Part shown: one piece after another, positions 14,057 through 14,087 of the stretch
Layout of the letters: each line of letters starts with the position of its first letter
Position numbering within the stretch: the first letter of the stretch is position 1
From: Thermodesulfobacteriota bacterium
Lineage (GTDB): Bacteria > Desulfobacterota > Desulfomonilia > Desulfomonilales > Desulfomonilaceae
NCBI GenBank assembly: GCA_030837305.1
Contig: JAUPKT010000027.1
Coordinates: 1 to 14,087 of the forward strand
Direction: 5' to 3'
Length of the DNA stretch: 14,087 nucleotides
Translations under genes and position numbers: made by a program
The notes under the pieces: generated by a model
What the model was told of the DNA's origin: nothing
What the model saw: the letters and a program-made list of their open reading frames with translations, nothing else
Databases searched by the model: none

Positions 14057-14087
14057 ATGAGAATATTGCTTCACACATGTTGTGCGC
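14057..14087 (+). CDS. queH: Epoxyqueuosine reductase QueH (partial, N-terminal 10 residues)
   Basis: An ATG at 14057 opens MRILLHTCCA before the window ends. HTCC is the highly characteristic N-terminal motif of QueH (formerly DUF208), in which the Cys-Cys pair contributes to the metal/iron-sulfur site. QueH reduces epoxyqueuosine to queuosine in tRNA, the last step of the pathway in which Tgt acts earlier. TGGAGA (14040-14045) is the likely ribosome-binding site, at a rather long spacing of 11 bases. It diverges from the hypothetical gene on the minus strand across 92 bases. Only ten codons are visible, but the match is specific. Confidence 0.72.
   Translation, partial: MRILLHTCCA

Noticed and set aside
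1..14087. CRISPR arrays, insertion sequences, prophage or defence genes
   Set aside because: No repeated spacer units, terminal inverted repeats, transposase or defence motifs were seen on either strand. The window reads as ordinary chromosome.

Overview
The window looks like a chromosomal segment of an anaerobic Desulfobacterota-type bacterium (the former Deltaproteobacteria: sulfate reducers and syntrophs). The reasons are the gene order tgt-yajC-secD-secF, a holB-ricT pair, a selenocysteine elongation factor, an acyl-CoA dehydrogenase of the glutaryl-CoA dehydrogenase type, and a YajC of the form seen in that group. This is an inference from gene content; the species cannot be named. Base composition looks moderate and even, and I see no insertion sequence, phage gene, CRISPR array, tRNA or rRNA.

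Layout. 1-172 (minus) is the start of a CvpA-family membrane protein, divergent from the rest, with a good sigma70-type promoter. 173-540 is an AT-rich intergenic region holding that promoter, a weaker rightward promoter candidate and tiny leader ORFs. 541-2838 encodes a possible envelope-lipid group: a PAP2 phosphatase with an unusual cysteine cluster, a small secreted hypothetical protein and a flippase-like (LPG-synthase transmembrane region) protein. 3020-4192 is a stand-alone acyl-CoA dehydrogenase. 4270-8322 is the tRNA-guanine transglycosylase and Sec-accessory block (tgt, yajC, secD, secF). 8389-10679 is holB (clamp-loader delta') overlapping ricT (PSP1 domain). 10692-11531 is an orphan solute-binding protein, followed by selB at 11590-13515. 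A convergent gene for a secreted hypothetical protein (13461-13964, minus) overlaps the 3' end of selB. The first ten codons of queH start at 14057 and run off the window.

How the genes work together. SecD, SecF and YajC form the accessory complex of the Sec translocon, which would export the several signal-peptide proteins encoded here. Tgt and QueH act at an early and at the last step of queuosine modification of tRNA and flank the block. SelB delivers Sec-tRNA to UGA codons, so the organism should make selenoproteins, although none is visible here. The PAP2 and flippase-like proteins suggest lipid carrier or lipid A/phospholipid handling.

Most of the window is housekeeping and I found no convincing new multi-gene system. 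The best leads are residue-level departures in known families: a glutaryl-CoA dehydrogenase-like enzyme lacking the tyrosine linked to decarboxylation, the CXXC-X6-CXXC cluster around the PAP2 catalytic motif, a cysteine-rich N-terminal extension on RicT, a HolB with three of the four usual zinc cysteines, and an 18-codon ORF running into the GTG start of secF.
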